Assembly (NCBI GenBank): GCA_023423775.1
Contig: JAFAEZ010000005.1
Coordinates: 1-31,347 of the forward strand
Origin: Pseudomonadota bacterium
GTDB lineage: Bacteria > Pseudomonadota > Alphaproteobacteria > Sphingomonadales > Sphingomonadaceae
Length of the DNA stretch: 31,347 nt
Reading direction: 5' to 3'
In this document: positions 8,308 through 18,000 of the stretch, piece by piece
How the letters are laid out: each line of letters starts with the position of its first letter
Position numbering within the stretch: the stretch's first letter is position 1
Translations under genes and position numbers: made by a program
Notes under the pieces: model-generated
What the model was told of the DNA's origin: nothing
Databases searched by the model: none
What the model saw: the letters and a program-made list of their open reading frames with translations, nothing else

Positions 8308-8709
8308 ATGAGCGAGACGAACCCAGAGCCGGAAAACGGCGCGGCGCTGCCAAGCCGCCGCATCGTGCTTGCGCTCGGCGCCGCTGCGGCCTCGACCGTG
8401 GTGACGATCAAGCCGGCGCTCGCCCAGACCGCCGGCTCCGTGCTGAGCTGCCAGATTCCGGTGCCCGCGCCCCAGGCCGCGGGCCAATATATCGCCCACG
8501 ACGGATCGCTGGTGGCGCCCGGCACGCCCGGTTCCTTCCCGCCGGCGGCGCGGCCGCTGACCGGCGAGGAGGCCAAGGTGCTGCTGCGCGGCGGCACCCC
8601 GGTCGGCGTCGACAGCCAGGCGGCCCAGGCCTACGCAAACTATATTCGCCGTCTGCAGGCGGGGATGAGCGGCTTCACCTGCTACGCCTCGCTGCAGATG
8701 CCGCGCTGA
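8308..8709 (+). CDS. Tat-signal small exported protein, unknown; first gene of the PqqD/HprK-like cluster
   Basis: A 133-residue protein. The N-terminus has twin arginines at 17-18 (PSRRIVLALG), a moderately hydrophobic stretch with Lys35, and a cleavage site near ALA|QT (39/40), which together suggest Tat export. The mature part is about 94 residues with two cysteines (48 and 125) and a C-terminal segment MSGFTCYASLQMPR rich in hydroxyl residues. I do not recognise a family. It stands 16 bp upstream of the PqqD-like gene on the same strand and 95 bp from divergent phoR. The context makes it a candidate substrate or partner of the enzymes downstream, but that is inference. The start at 8308 has only a weak AGAGACGG upstream. 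Confidence 0.75.
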   Translation: MSETNPEPENGAALPSRRIVLALGAAAASTVVTIKPALAQTAGSVLSCQIPVPAPQAAGQYIAHDGSLVAPGTPGSFPPAARPLTGEEAKVLLRGGTPVGVDSQAAQAYANYIRRLQAGMSGFTCYASLQMPR

Positions 8710-8725
8710 TCCCGGACTGGGCCTC

Positions 8726-9079
8726 ATGGCCGGTCCTTATTATGTCGCTGACCGCGCGGGCGACGTCCGGGTGGTCGAGCTGGACGGGCTGACCGCGCTC
8801 TACCACCGGCCTTCGGGCACCACCCATATATTGGCCGCGCCCGCGCCCCAGATTCTGGCCACGATCGCCGACGATCCGGCGACGGCGGATGAAATCCTCG
8901 TCCGCATGGCCGCTGGCTTCGATGTCGATGGGGATCGGGACGCGCTCGTCTCGCGCCTCGACGAGCTCGAGGCGGCGGGGCTGGTGCGACGGGCTTCGTG
9001 CTCCCCGGCGGAAGCCGGGGCCCAGGCCGAACCCTCAAATGGACCCCGGCTTTCGCCGGGGCGCAAGCGGGCCGCATGA
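8726..9079 (+). CDS. PqqD-like peptide-binding protein (HPr-rel-A type)
   Basis: A 117-residue protein whose first ~92 residues look like a PqqD/RRE fold: two short strands with VVELDGLTALYHRPSGTTHIL, then APAPQILATIADDPATADEILVRM and the winged-helix end LVSRLDELEAAGLVRR. PqqD-family domains bind leader peptides and present them to modifying enzymes. The tail after residue 92 (SCSPAEAGAQAEPSNGPRL...) is encoded by a palindromic repeat and is unlikely to be functional. The stop overlaps the kinase start as ATGA (9076-9079). I recall an 'HPr-rel-A system' PqqD family in this type of cluster; a profile search would settle that. Confidence 0.8.
   Translation: MAGPYYVADRAGDVRVVELDGLTALYHRPSGTTHILAAPAPQILATIADDPATADEILVRMAAGFDVDGDRDALVSRLDELEAAGLVRRASCSPAEAGAQAEPSNGPRLSPGRKRAA
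9003..9061. repeat. Paired palindromic (REP-like) element inside the PqqD-like gene
   Basis: Two hairpins, CCCCGGC-GGAA-GCCGGGG (9003-9020) and CCCCGGC-TTTC-GCCGGGG (9044-9061), lie 23 bases apart. Each is nearly the reverse complement of the other. The motif resembles dispersed intergenic repeats common in sphingomonads and caulobacters. Here it is translated as the C-terminal tail of the PqqD-like protein. Confidence 0.65.
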
Positions 9080-9939
9080 GGCACGTCCATGAAATTCAGG
9101 TCGGGCCGGTGGCGTTCCGCATCGGGTCCGAATGGAAAGCGCCGGTCGAAGCGCTCGCATCGCTTTATGCCGGCTACCCGGCGCCCGAGGGGCCGTGCGA
9201 CTTCACCGTGCGGCTCGAGGCGGAGAAGGTGTGGCGGCGCTGGCTGAAGCCGGCGGTGGCGATCCGCGGCGACTATGTCCTGCCCGACGCCGCGCCGATG
9301 CCGCTCGCGCATGGCCTGCTGGCCGCGGAAATGGGGATGAACCTCCAGATGGCGCTCGGCCAGAAGCGCTATCTGCTGCTGCACGCGTCGTCGGTCGAGA
9401 AGGACGGTCGCGTGCTGCTGATGACCGGCCATTCCGGGTCCGGGAAGTCCACCCTCGCCGCGATCCTCGGCGAGCGCGGCTGGCGGCTGATGGGCGACGA
9501 ATTCGCGCTGCTCGACCCGCAGACCGGCCTGCTCCACGCCTTCCCGCGCGCGATCAGCCTCAAGAACGGCGCGATCTCGGTAGTGGCCGGAGTGGCCGAC
9601 CAGAGCCGGCTCGGGCCGTTGCTCACTGGGACGCCCAAGGGCTCGATCCGCCATTTGCGGCCCAAGGCCGAGGCGCTCGCGCGCATGGCCGAGCCGGCAC
9701 GGCCGGCCTTGATCCTGTTCCCGCGCTTCGGCCGCGATCTCAGTGCCGAAGTGCGGCCGGTCGGCGCGGCCGAGGTGTTCGTGCGGCTGACCCAGGCGTC
9801 GACCAATTATGTCGGGCTCGGCGAGGCCGGGTTCGAGGCATTGACGGCCCTCGTCCGCGACGTGCCGGCGCGCGCGATCGACTATCCCGATACCGAAGCG
9901 GCTTTGGCGCTGGTCGACCAACTGTGGAGCGCCCTGTGA
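9076..9939 (+). CDS. HprK-related kinase (HPr-rel-A type)
   Basis: A 287-residue P-loop kinase related to HPr kinase/phosphorylase. The core reads LLLHASSVEKDGRVLLMTGHSGSGKST: the histidine in LLHAS, then Walker A at about 118-126. The acidic pair in LMGDEFALL (141-142) stands where HprK has its catalytic/Mg-binding aspartates. The N-terminal ~95 residues are not HprK-like. No HPr or PTS gene is present, so the substrate is probably not HPr; related kinases phosphorylate some lasso peptides. ATG at 9076 overlaps the previous stop (ATGA) and the end overlaps the next start (GTGA), so three genes are translationally chained. An alternative start at 8998 lies inside the palindromic repeat and is rejected. 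Confidence 0.85.
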   Translation: MRHVHEIQVGPVAFRIGSEWKAPVEALASLYAGYPAPEGPCDFTVRLEAEKVWRRWLKPAVAIRGDYVLPDAAPMPLAHGLLAAEMGMNLQMALGQKRYLLLHASSVEKDGRVLLMTGHSGSGKSTLAAILGERGWRLMGDEFALLDPQTGLLHAFPRAISLKNGAISVVAGVADQSRLGPLLTGTPKGSIRHLRPKAEALARMAEPARPALILFPRFGRDLSAEVRPVGAAEVFVRLTQASTNYVGLGEAGFEALTALVRDVPARAIDYPDTEAALALVDQLWSAL

Positions 9940-10940
9940 CCGGGGCGCGCCTGCTCGTCGCGGCATTGCGCGATCCGGCCACGGCGGCGACGATCGATTC
10001 CGGGCAATGGACGGCGCTGATCGCCGCCGCCCGCGCTGAATCGCTGATCGGGAGCCTCGCTTGGCGGCTCGAGGGACAGGCGGTTCCCGAACGGGTCGCG
10101 CGGCTGCTGGACGATGCACGCCGCGATCACGAGCAGGGGCGCGTCCAGGCTCTGTGGGAAGCGGAAATGGCGCGGCGCGCGCTGGAGCCGCTCGGCGTGC
10201 CGGTGATCCTGCTCAAGGGCACGGCCTATGCCGCGGCCGGCCTCCCGGCCTCCGCGGGCCGCTCGATCGGCGACCTCGACATCCTCGTGCCGCGCACCAG
10301 CCTCGACTCCGTCCAGGAGGCGCTGCTCAGCGCCGGCTGGGAGTGGGTGAAGGCCGACGATTATGACGACGCCTATTATCGCCGCTGGATGCACGAGCTG
10401 CCGCCGCTGATCCACCGCGAGCGCGACCGGATGATCGACGTCCACCACACGATCCTGCCGCTCACCGCCGGGCCGACGCCGGACGCGGCGGCGATGATCG
10501 CCGACAGCGTCGCGCTCGACAACGGCCTGCGCGTGCTCTGTCCCGAGGATATGGTGATCCACGCCGCCTGCCATCTGTTCGCCGACGGCGACCTGGCCGG
10601 GGGCCTGCGCAATTTGTGGGATATCGACCGGCTGGTGCGGGCCTTCGCGGCTGAGCCGGGCTTCGCAGTGAGACTTCGCGAGCGCGCCCGACTGCACCAG
10701 CTTGGGGGCCCGACGGATCGCGCGTTGCGGCTTGCGGCGCATCTCTACGATACGCCGGTTGAGCGCATGGGCCGCCTCACTGCCGTCGATCGGCTGTTCG
10801 CGCTGCGTCTGCTCGCCCGCAACGGCTGGGGGCAGGAGACGCGGCCGATCGTGCGACTGGCTTTCTACGTGCGCTCGCACTGGCTGCGCATGCCGCCGCT
10901 GATGCTGGCGCGGCATCTGTGGGTGAAGGCGACCCGCTAG
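9936..10940 (+). CDS. NTP_transf_5-type nucleotidyltransferase
   Basis: A 334-residue protein with the nucleotidyltransferase signature: VILLKGTAYAAAGLP (about 90-104), then GRSIGDLDILVP with the Asp-x-Asp metal pair at 113 and 115, and a third acidic region in RDRMIDVHHTI. A helical C-terminal half follows (ILPLT...CPEDMVIHAACHLF...). This fits the nucleotidyltransferase family often found with PqqD-like and HprK-like genes. The transferred group and target are unknown. The start is GTG at 9936, overlapping the kinase stop as GTGA. The stop TAG (10938-10940) shares CTAG with the stop of convergent gph. Confidence 0.82.
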   Translation: MTGARLLVAALRDPATAATIDSGQWTALIAAARAESLIGSLAWRLEGQAVPERVARLLDDARRDHEQGRVQALWEAEMARRALEPLGVPVILLKGTAYAAAGLPASAGRSIGDLDILVPRTSLDSVQEALLSAGWEWVKADDYDDAYYRRWMHELPPLIHRERDRMIDVHHTILPLTAGPTPDAAAMIADSVALDNGLRVLCPEDMVIHAACHLFADGDLAGGLRNLWDIDRLVRAFAAEPGFAVRLRERARLHQLGGPTDRALRLAAHLYDTPVERMGRLTAVDRLFALRLLARNGWGQETRPIVRLAFYVRSHWLRMPPLMLARHLWVKATR

Positions 10941-11599
10941 AGCTGGGCCAGAGCGCCGGACAGTTCCGAATAATGGTGGATGATCCGGTTGGCGCCGAGC
11001 TGCTCGACCGGTCGGTCCGAAAAGCCGAAGCTGACCGCGACGAAGGGGAGGCGAGCCGCTTTGGCGGTGTCGGCGTCGGTGATCGAATCGCCGACGAAGG
11101 CCGCGGCGCCGCCGCCGGCCTGCGCGATCGCCTCATGCAGCGGCGCGGGATCGGGCTTGCGCACCGGCAGCGTGTCGCCGCCGACGACGCTGTCGAAGCG
11201 CCCGGTCCAGTTCAAGGCTTCGAGCAGGAGGTGGGTGAGGCCTTCGGGCTTGTTGGTGCAGAGCGCGAGCCGGACTCCCTCTGCGCGTAGCGCGTCCAGC
11301 GCCGCCTCGACGCCGGGGAAGATGCGCGTGCCTTCGCAGATGTGGGCGCCATAATGTTCGAGGAAGATCGGGAAGCCGCGTTCGACCATTTCCTCCGATG
11401 TGGAGCCAGTGGCCGCCAGCCCCTTGCGAAGCAGCGCCTTGGCGCCGTGGCCGACGAGGTTCCGGACCGAGCCGGGATCGATGCCGGGCCGCCCGAGCGC
11501 GCCGAGCGCGTGGTTGAGCGCGGCGGCGAGATCCGGGGCGGTATCGGCGAGGGTGCCGTCGAGATCGAAGGCGACGACGTCGAAGGGAATAGAGGTCAT
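10937..11599 (-). CDS. gph: Phosphoglycolate phosphatase (HAD family)
   Basis: A 220-residue HAD hydrolase. Motif I is FDLDGTLADT with nucleophile Asp12 and Asp14, motif II is the Thr in LALCTNKPEG, the motif III Lys is in VRKPDPAPL, and motif IV is FVGDSITD. The cap domain lies between motif I and about residue 85. Spacing and the GDTLPVRKPDP segment match bacterial Gph, which removes phosphate from 2-phosphoglycolate, for example from DNA 3'-end repair. A related sugar-phosphate substrate cannot be excluded. The start at 11599 (MTSIPFDVV) is chosen over an open upstream extension that lacks HAD features. The gene is divergent from glmU. Confidence 0.85.
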   Translation of the reverse strand: MTSIPFDVVAFDLDGTLADTAPDLAAALNHALGALGRPGIDPGSVRNLVGHGAKALLRKGLAATGSTSEEMVERGFPIFLEHYGAHICEGTRIFPGVEAALDALRAEGVRLALCTNKPEGLTHLLLEALNWTGRFDSVVGGDTLPVRKPDPAPLHEAIAQAGGGAAAFVGDSITDADTAKAARLPFVAVSFGFSDRPVEQLGANRIIHHYSELSGALAQL

Positions 11600-11676
11600 G
11601 ACGGCCCGCTTAGGGGCGGCTCTCTGGAAATGCCAAGATTTCCATGCGATGGGGCGGACGAAGCACGGGAAACGAC

Positions 11677-13035
11677 ATGACACGGACCAGGGAATTCGCA
11701 GCCGTCATCCTCGCGGCCGGCAAAGGCACGCGGATGAAATCGGACGTGCACAAGGTGCTGCACCCGATTGCGGGGCGGGCGATGCTCGACCATCTGCTCG
11801 GCGTGCTCGAGACGCTCGGGCCGACGCGCAAGATCGTCGTCGTCGGCAGCGGCCGCGAGCAGGTCGAGGGGTTGGTTGCCGCGCGCGGCGGCGAGGTTGT
11901 CGTCCAGGAGGAGCAGCTCGGCACCGCCCACGCCGTCGGCCAGGCGGAGCAGGCGCTGGCCGGCTTCGAGGGCGACGTCGTCATCCTGTTCGGCGACACG
12001 CCGCTGGTCGAGGCCGAGACGATGGCGCGGATGCTCGACCGGCTGAATGCGCCGGACCGCCCGGCGATCGTCGTGGTGGGCTTCCGCCCCGAGGATCCGC
12101 TCGCTTACGGCCGGATCATCGCCGACGCCGACGGCGCCATCGCCAAGATGGTCGAGTTCAAAGACGCGACGCCGGACGAGCGCGCCGTCAATCTCTGCAA
12201 CAGCGGGATGATGGCGGTGCGGGCCGAGGATCTGTTCGGGCTGCTCGCCAAGGTCGGCAACGACAATGCCGCCGGCGAATATTATCTGCCCGACGTGGTC
12301 ATGCTGGCCGCCGCCGAGGGCCGCCAGTCGGTGGTGATCGAGGCCGAGCCGTGGGAGATGTCGGGCGTCAACAGCCGCGCCGAGCTCGCTCTAGTCGAGG
12401 CGGAATGGCAGCGGCGGCGGCGGCTGCAGGCGATGGCAGACGGAGTCACCCTGGTCGCTCCCGACACGGTCTGGTTCGCCCACGACACGGTGATCGGCCG
12501 CGACTGCGTGATCGAGCCCAATGTGGTGTTCGGGCCGGGCGTGCGGATCGCCGACGGGGTGTGCATCCGCGCCTTCAGCCATATCGAGGGCGCGACGATC
12601 GCGACCGGCGCCGAGATCGGCCCTTATGCGCGGCTGCGCCCGGGCGCCGAGATCGGCGAGAAGGCGAAGGTCGGCAATTTCGTCGAGGTAAAGAAGAGCC
12701 GGCTCGGCAAGGGCGCCAAGGCCAACCATCTTACCTATCTCGGCGATGCCGACGTGGGCGAGGGCGCCAATATCGGCGCGGGCACGATCACCTGCAATTA
12801 TGACGGCTTCTTCAAATATCCGACGAAGATCGGGGCAGGCGCCTTCATCGGTTCGAACAGTGCGCTGGTGGCGCCGGTGACGATCGGCGACCAGGCGATG
12901 GTCGGCGCCGGATCGGTGGTGACCAGGGACGTCGAGGAAGGCGCGCTGGCGGTGGCGCGCGGCGAGCAGCAGGCGCGGGCCGGCTGGGCAGCGCGCTTCA
13001 AGGCGGCGATGGCGGCGAAGAAGCAGGCGGGCTAG
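11677..13035 (+). CDS. glmU: Bifunctional GlmU: GlcN-1-P acetyltransferase / GlcNAc-1-P uridyltransferase
   Basis: A 452-residue cytoplasmic enzyme, the usual family length, that makes UDP-GlcNAc for peptidoglycan and lipopolysaccharide. The N-terminal uridyltransferase domain has AAVILAAGKGTRMKSDVHKVLHPIAG, EEQLGTAHAV and LFGDTPLV. The C-terminal left-handed beta helix starts near residue 255 (hexapeptide repeats such as IGRDCVIEPNVVFGPGV) and includes the acetyltransferase stretch LGKGAKANHLTYLGDADVGEGANIGAGTITCNYDG. The ATG at 11677 follows ACGGGAAACGAC. It is the first of a glmU-glmS pair, separated by 95 bp, and divergent from gph. Confidence 0.96.
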   Translation: MTRTREFAAVILAAGKGTRMKSDVHKVLHPIAGRAMLDHLLGVLETLGPTRKIVVVGSGREQVEGLVAARGGEVVVQEEQLGTAHAVGQAEQALAGFEGDVVILFGDTPLVEAETMARMLDRLNAPDRPAIVVVGFRPEDPLAYGRIIADADGAIAKMVEFKDATPDERAVNLCNSGMMAVRAEDLFGLLAKVGNDNAAGEYYLPDVVMLAAAEGRQSVVIEAEPWEMSGVNSRAELALVEAEWQRRRRLQAMADGVTLVAPDTVWFAHDTVIGRDCVIEPNVVFGPGVRIADGVCIRAFSHIEGATIATGAEIGPYARLRPGAEIGEKAKVGNFVEVKKSRLGKGAKANHLTYLGDADVGEGANIGAGTITCNYDGFFKYPTKIGAGAFIGSNSALVAPVTIGDQAMVGAGSVVTRDVEEGALAVARGEQQARAGWAARFKAAMAAKKQAG

Positions 13036-13130
13036 GGAAAAGCCAACCGCCTCTGTCGAGGTAATTTCTGGCCCTTTTGCGGGCCGCGGAGCTTCGTCGG
13101 GTGCGACCCGAAGGATGAACAGGACGACCT

Positions 13131-14954
<1,824 letters not shown>

Positions 14955-14961
14955 GCCGGGC

Positions 14962-14999
14962 GGCGAGGATCAGGCGCGAAAGCCTGCCCGATCCTCGCC
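14962..14999. terminator. Hairpin between convergent glmS and the glutamate dehydrogenase gene
   Basis: A 10-bp inverted repeat, GGCGAGGATC (14962-14971) and GATCCTCGCC (14990-14999), has a small inner AGGC/GCCT stem. It fills the 51-bp gap between two converging genes, so it could end both transcripts. It has no T run on either strand. Confidence 0.5.
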
Positions 15000-15005
15000 C
15001 CGGGT

Positions 15006-18000
15006 TCAGGCCGTGAGCGCGGCCGCGGCGACGGTCAGGCGGCCGAGCGACCAGGGGCCCGGGGCGCGGCGGACCTCGTCGAGCGCGTCGCGGGCGCTGG
15101 CAACGCGCGCCGCATTCTCGTCGGCCCAGGCCTGCGCTGCGGACCCCACACAGGCCGACTTGGCCATCGCCTGGCGCGCAAGGCTCTCCTGCCGCGCATA
15201 GGTCTGCTCGACCAGGCGCGCGACGGCGAGCCGTTCGAAGCGGTCGCCGCCCTTGATCGCGGCGGCGGCATTGCGCAGCTCCTCCAGCCCGGTGAGGGCG
15301 CCCATCTCGCGATAGAGCAAGGCGACCCGGGCGACCGGCGCCGCACCTTCCCGCGCAAGCAAAGCGGCGGGAACCGCGCCCTCCAGATAGGGGAGGAGGC
15401 CGAGCCGGGCTGCAAGGTCCTGTGGGACGCCGGCCTCGACCCAGGCCGCGACCTGCGCGCGATAGGGCTCGAGATCGGCGGGAAGCAGCGCCTCCTCGCC
15501 GGCGGCGACCAGAGCGCGTACTGGGGCGCCATAAGTGTCGGCGAGGCAATCCGCCGAAGCCCGTCCGCCCAGCCGCGCCAGCCGCTGGGACTGGTGGCGA
15601 TAGGCGTCGGCGAGGCGGCTGTAGAGGCCGAGCTGGGTTTCGGCGTCGACCGTGCCGGCGAGCGCCGCGACATCGCGCCACATCGCGTCGAGGCCGAACA
15701 GGTTGCCGGCCATGGCGAAGGCCGAGACGATCGCGCCGGCGTCGCAGCCGACGGCCTGCATCACTTCGGAGGCGAAGGCCGGGCCGGCCACGTTGACGAG
15801 GTTGTTGACGAGGACGGTGGCGATGATCTCGCGACGAAGCGGGTGCTTGTCGAGGGCCGCGGCGTGGGCCTCGATCCCGCGCGGGAAGTAATGGCGCAGG
15901 ACGTCGTTGAAATGGGGGTCGTCCGGCATCTGCGTCTTCACGGCGTCTTCGAACAGGGTCAGCTTGCCGTAGGCGAGCAGCACCGCCAGCTCGGGTCGCG
16001 TCAGGCCTTTGCCCTCCTGCTCGAGCTCGGCGATCGCGGCCGCGTCGGGCAGGCCCTCGATGCGGCGGTTGAGCCGGCCGGCGCGCTCGAGGCCGTCCAT
16101 CAAGGCGGCGTGGCGGCCGATATCGGCCGCGGCCGTCGCTTCGAGGAGGCTCAGCGCCAGGGTCTGGGCGCGGTTGTTGGCGAGCACATTCTCGGCGACG
16201 TCGTCGGTCATCGAGGCGAGCAGCGCGTCGCGGTCGGCGCGGCCGAGTTCGCCCGAAGCCTCGACCAAAGCGGTCAGGATCTTGATGTTGACCTCGAGGT
16301 CCGAACTGTCGACGCCGCCGGAATTGTCGATCGCATCGGTGTTGATGCGGCCGCCGGTGCGGGCATATTCGATGCGGCCGGCCTGGGTGAAACCGAGATT
16401 GGCGCCCTCGCCGACGACCTTCGCCTTGAGCTCGCTCCCGTTCACGCGAATGGCGTCATTGGCCTTGTCGGAAACCTGCTGGTCGGTCTCGTCGGCGCCT
16501 TTCACATAGGTGCCGATGCCGCCCATATAGAGCAATTCGACCGGCGCCCGCAGGATCGCCTGCATCAGGTCGACCGGCGACAGGCTGGCCTCGGCGATGC
16601 CGAGCGCCTCACGCGCCTCCACCGAGAGCTCGATCGTCTTGGCATTGCGCGAATATACGCCGCCGCCGGGCGAAAGCCTGGCCTTGTCGTAATCCTGCCA
16701 GGACGAACGCGGCAGATCGAACAGCCGCTTGCGCTCGGCCCACGAGGTCGCGGGATCGGGATTGGGATCGATGAAGATGTCGCGATGGTCGAACGCGGCG
16801 ATGAGGCGGGTGCTCTTCGAGAGCAGCATGCCGTTGCCGAACACGTCGCCGGACATGTCGCCGACGCCGGCGGCGGTGAACGGTTCGGCCTGGATGTCCT
16901 TGCCGAGCTCGCGAAAGTGGCGCTTCACGGCCTCCCAGGCGCCGCGCGCCGTGATGCCCATCGGCTTGTGGTCGTAGCCGGCGCTGCCGCCCGAAGCGAA
17001 GGCGTCGCCGAGCCAGAAGCCGTAGGATTCCGAGACCTCGTTGGCGATGTCGGAGAAGCTCGCCGTGCCCTTGTCTGCGGCGACGACCAGATAGGGGTCG
17101 TCCTCGTCGTGGCGGACGACGGCAGCCGGGGGAACGATCGCGCCTGAAGCGTCAATATTGTCGGTGACGTCGAGCATCGCGGAGAGGAAGGTGCGGTAGG
17201 CGGCGACGCCGGCCTCGCGCGCGGCCTGCGGATCGGCCGGGCGCGCGCCCTTCACGTAGAAGCCGCCCTTGGCGCCGACCGGCACGATCACCGCGTTCTT
17301 GACCTGCTGGGCCTTGACGAGGCCGAGCACTTCGCTGCGGAAATCGTCCTTGCGGTCCGACCAGCGCAGGCCGCCGCGGGCGACCGCGCCGAAGCGGAGG
17401 TGGACGCCCTCCACATGCGGCGCCGCGACGAATATCTCGCGATAGGGCTTGGGCTCGGGAAGGTCCTCGAGTTCCTGGCACGCAATCTTGAAGGCGATGT
17501 GCGACTTGGGCGTGCCGTTCGCGTCGACCTGGTAGAAATTGGTGCGGGTCACGGCGTTGATCAGCGCCATCATGCGGCGCAGCGCGCGGTCGGCGTCGAG
17601 GCTCGGCACGGCCTGAAGCGCGTCCTGCAAGCGAGCCGTGATGTCCGCGGCGGCCGCGTTGCGCTCCTCGACGGCGGCGCCGGTCGCTGGATCGAAGCGG
17701 GTGTGGAAGAGATCGAGCAGCAGCCGCGCCACCGCCGGATGCTCGACCAGGGCCGCGATCTGCACGTCCTGCGAGGGATCGAGGCCGGTCTGCTGGCGAT
17801 AGCGGGCGAGCGCGCGCAACAATGCCGTTTCGCGCCACGACACGCCGAGCTCCAGAACGAGGCGGTTGAAGCCGTCGCTGTCGGCGACGCCGGTCCAGGC
17901 CGCAAGGAACGCGCCGGCGAACGGACGCTCGACCTCGCGGAACACCAGATTTTCGCCCTTGGGATCGTCGACCAGATATTCGTGCACCCAGATCTGCCCG

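Noticed and set aside
9132..9935. N-terminal extension of the nucleotidyltransferase reading frame through the kinase gene.
   Set aside because: It is a frame-shifted copy of the kinase coding sequence. The GTG at 9936 overlapping the kinase stop gives a protein of family length.
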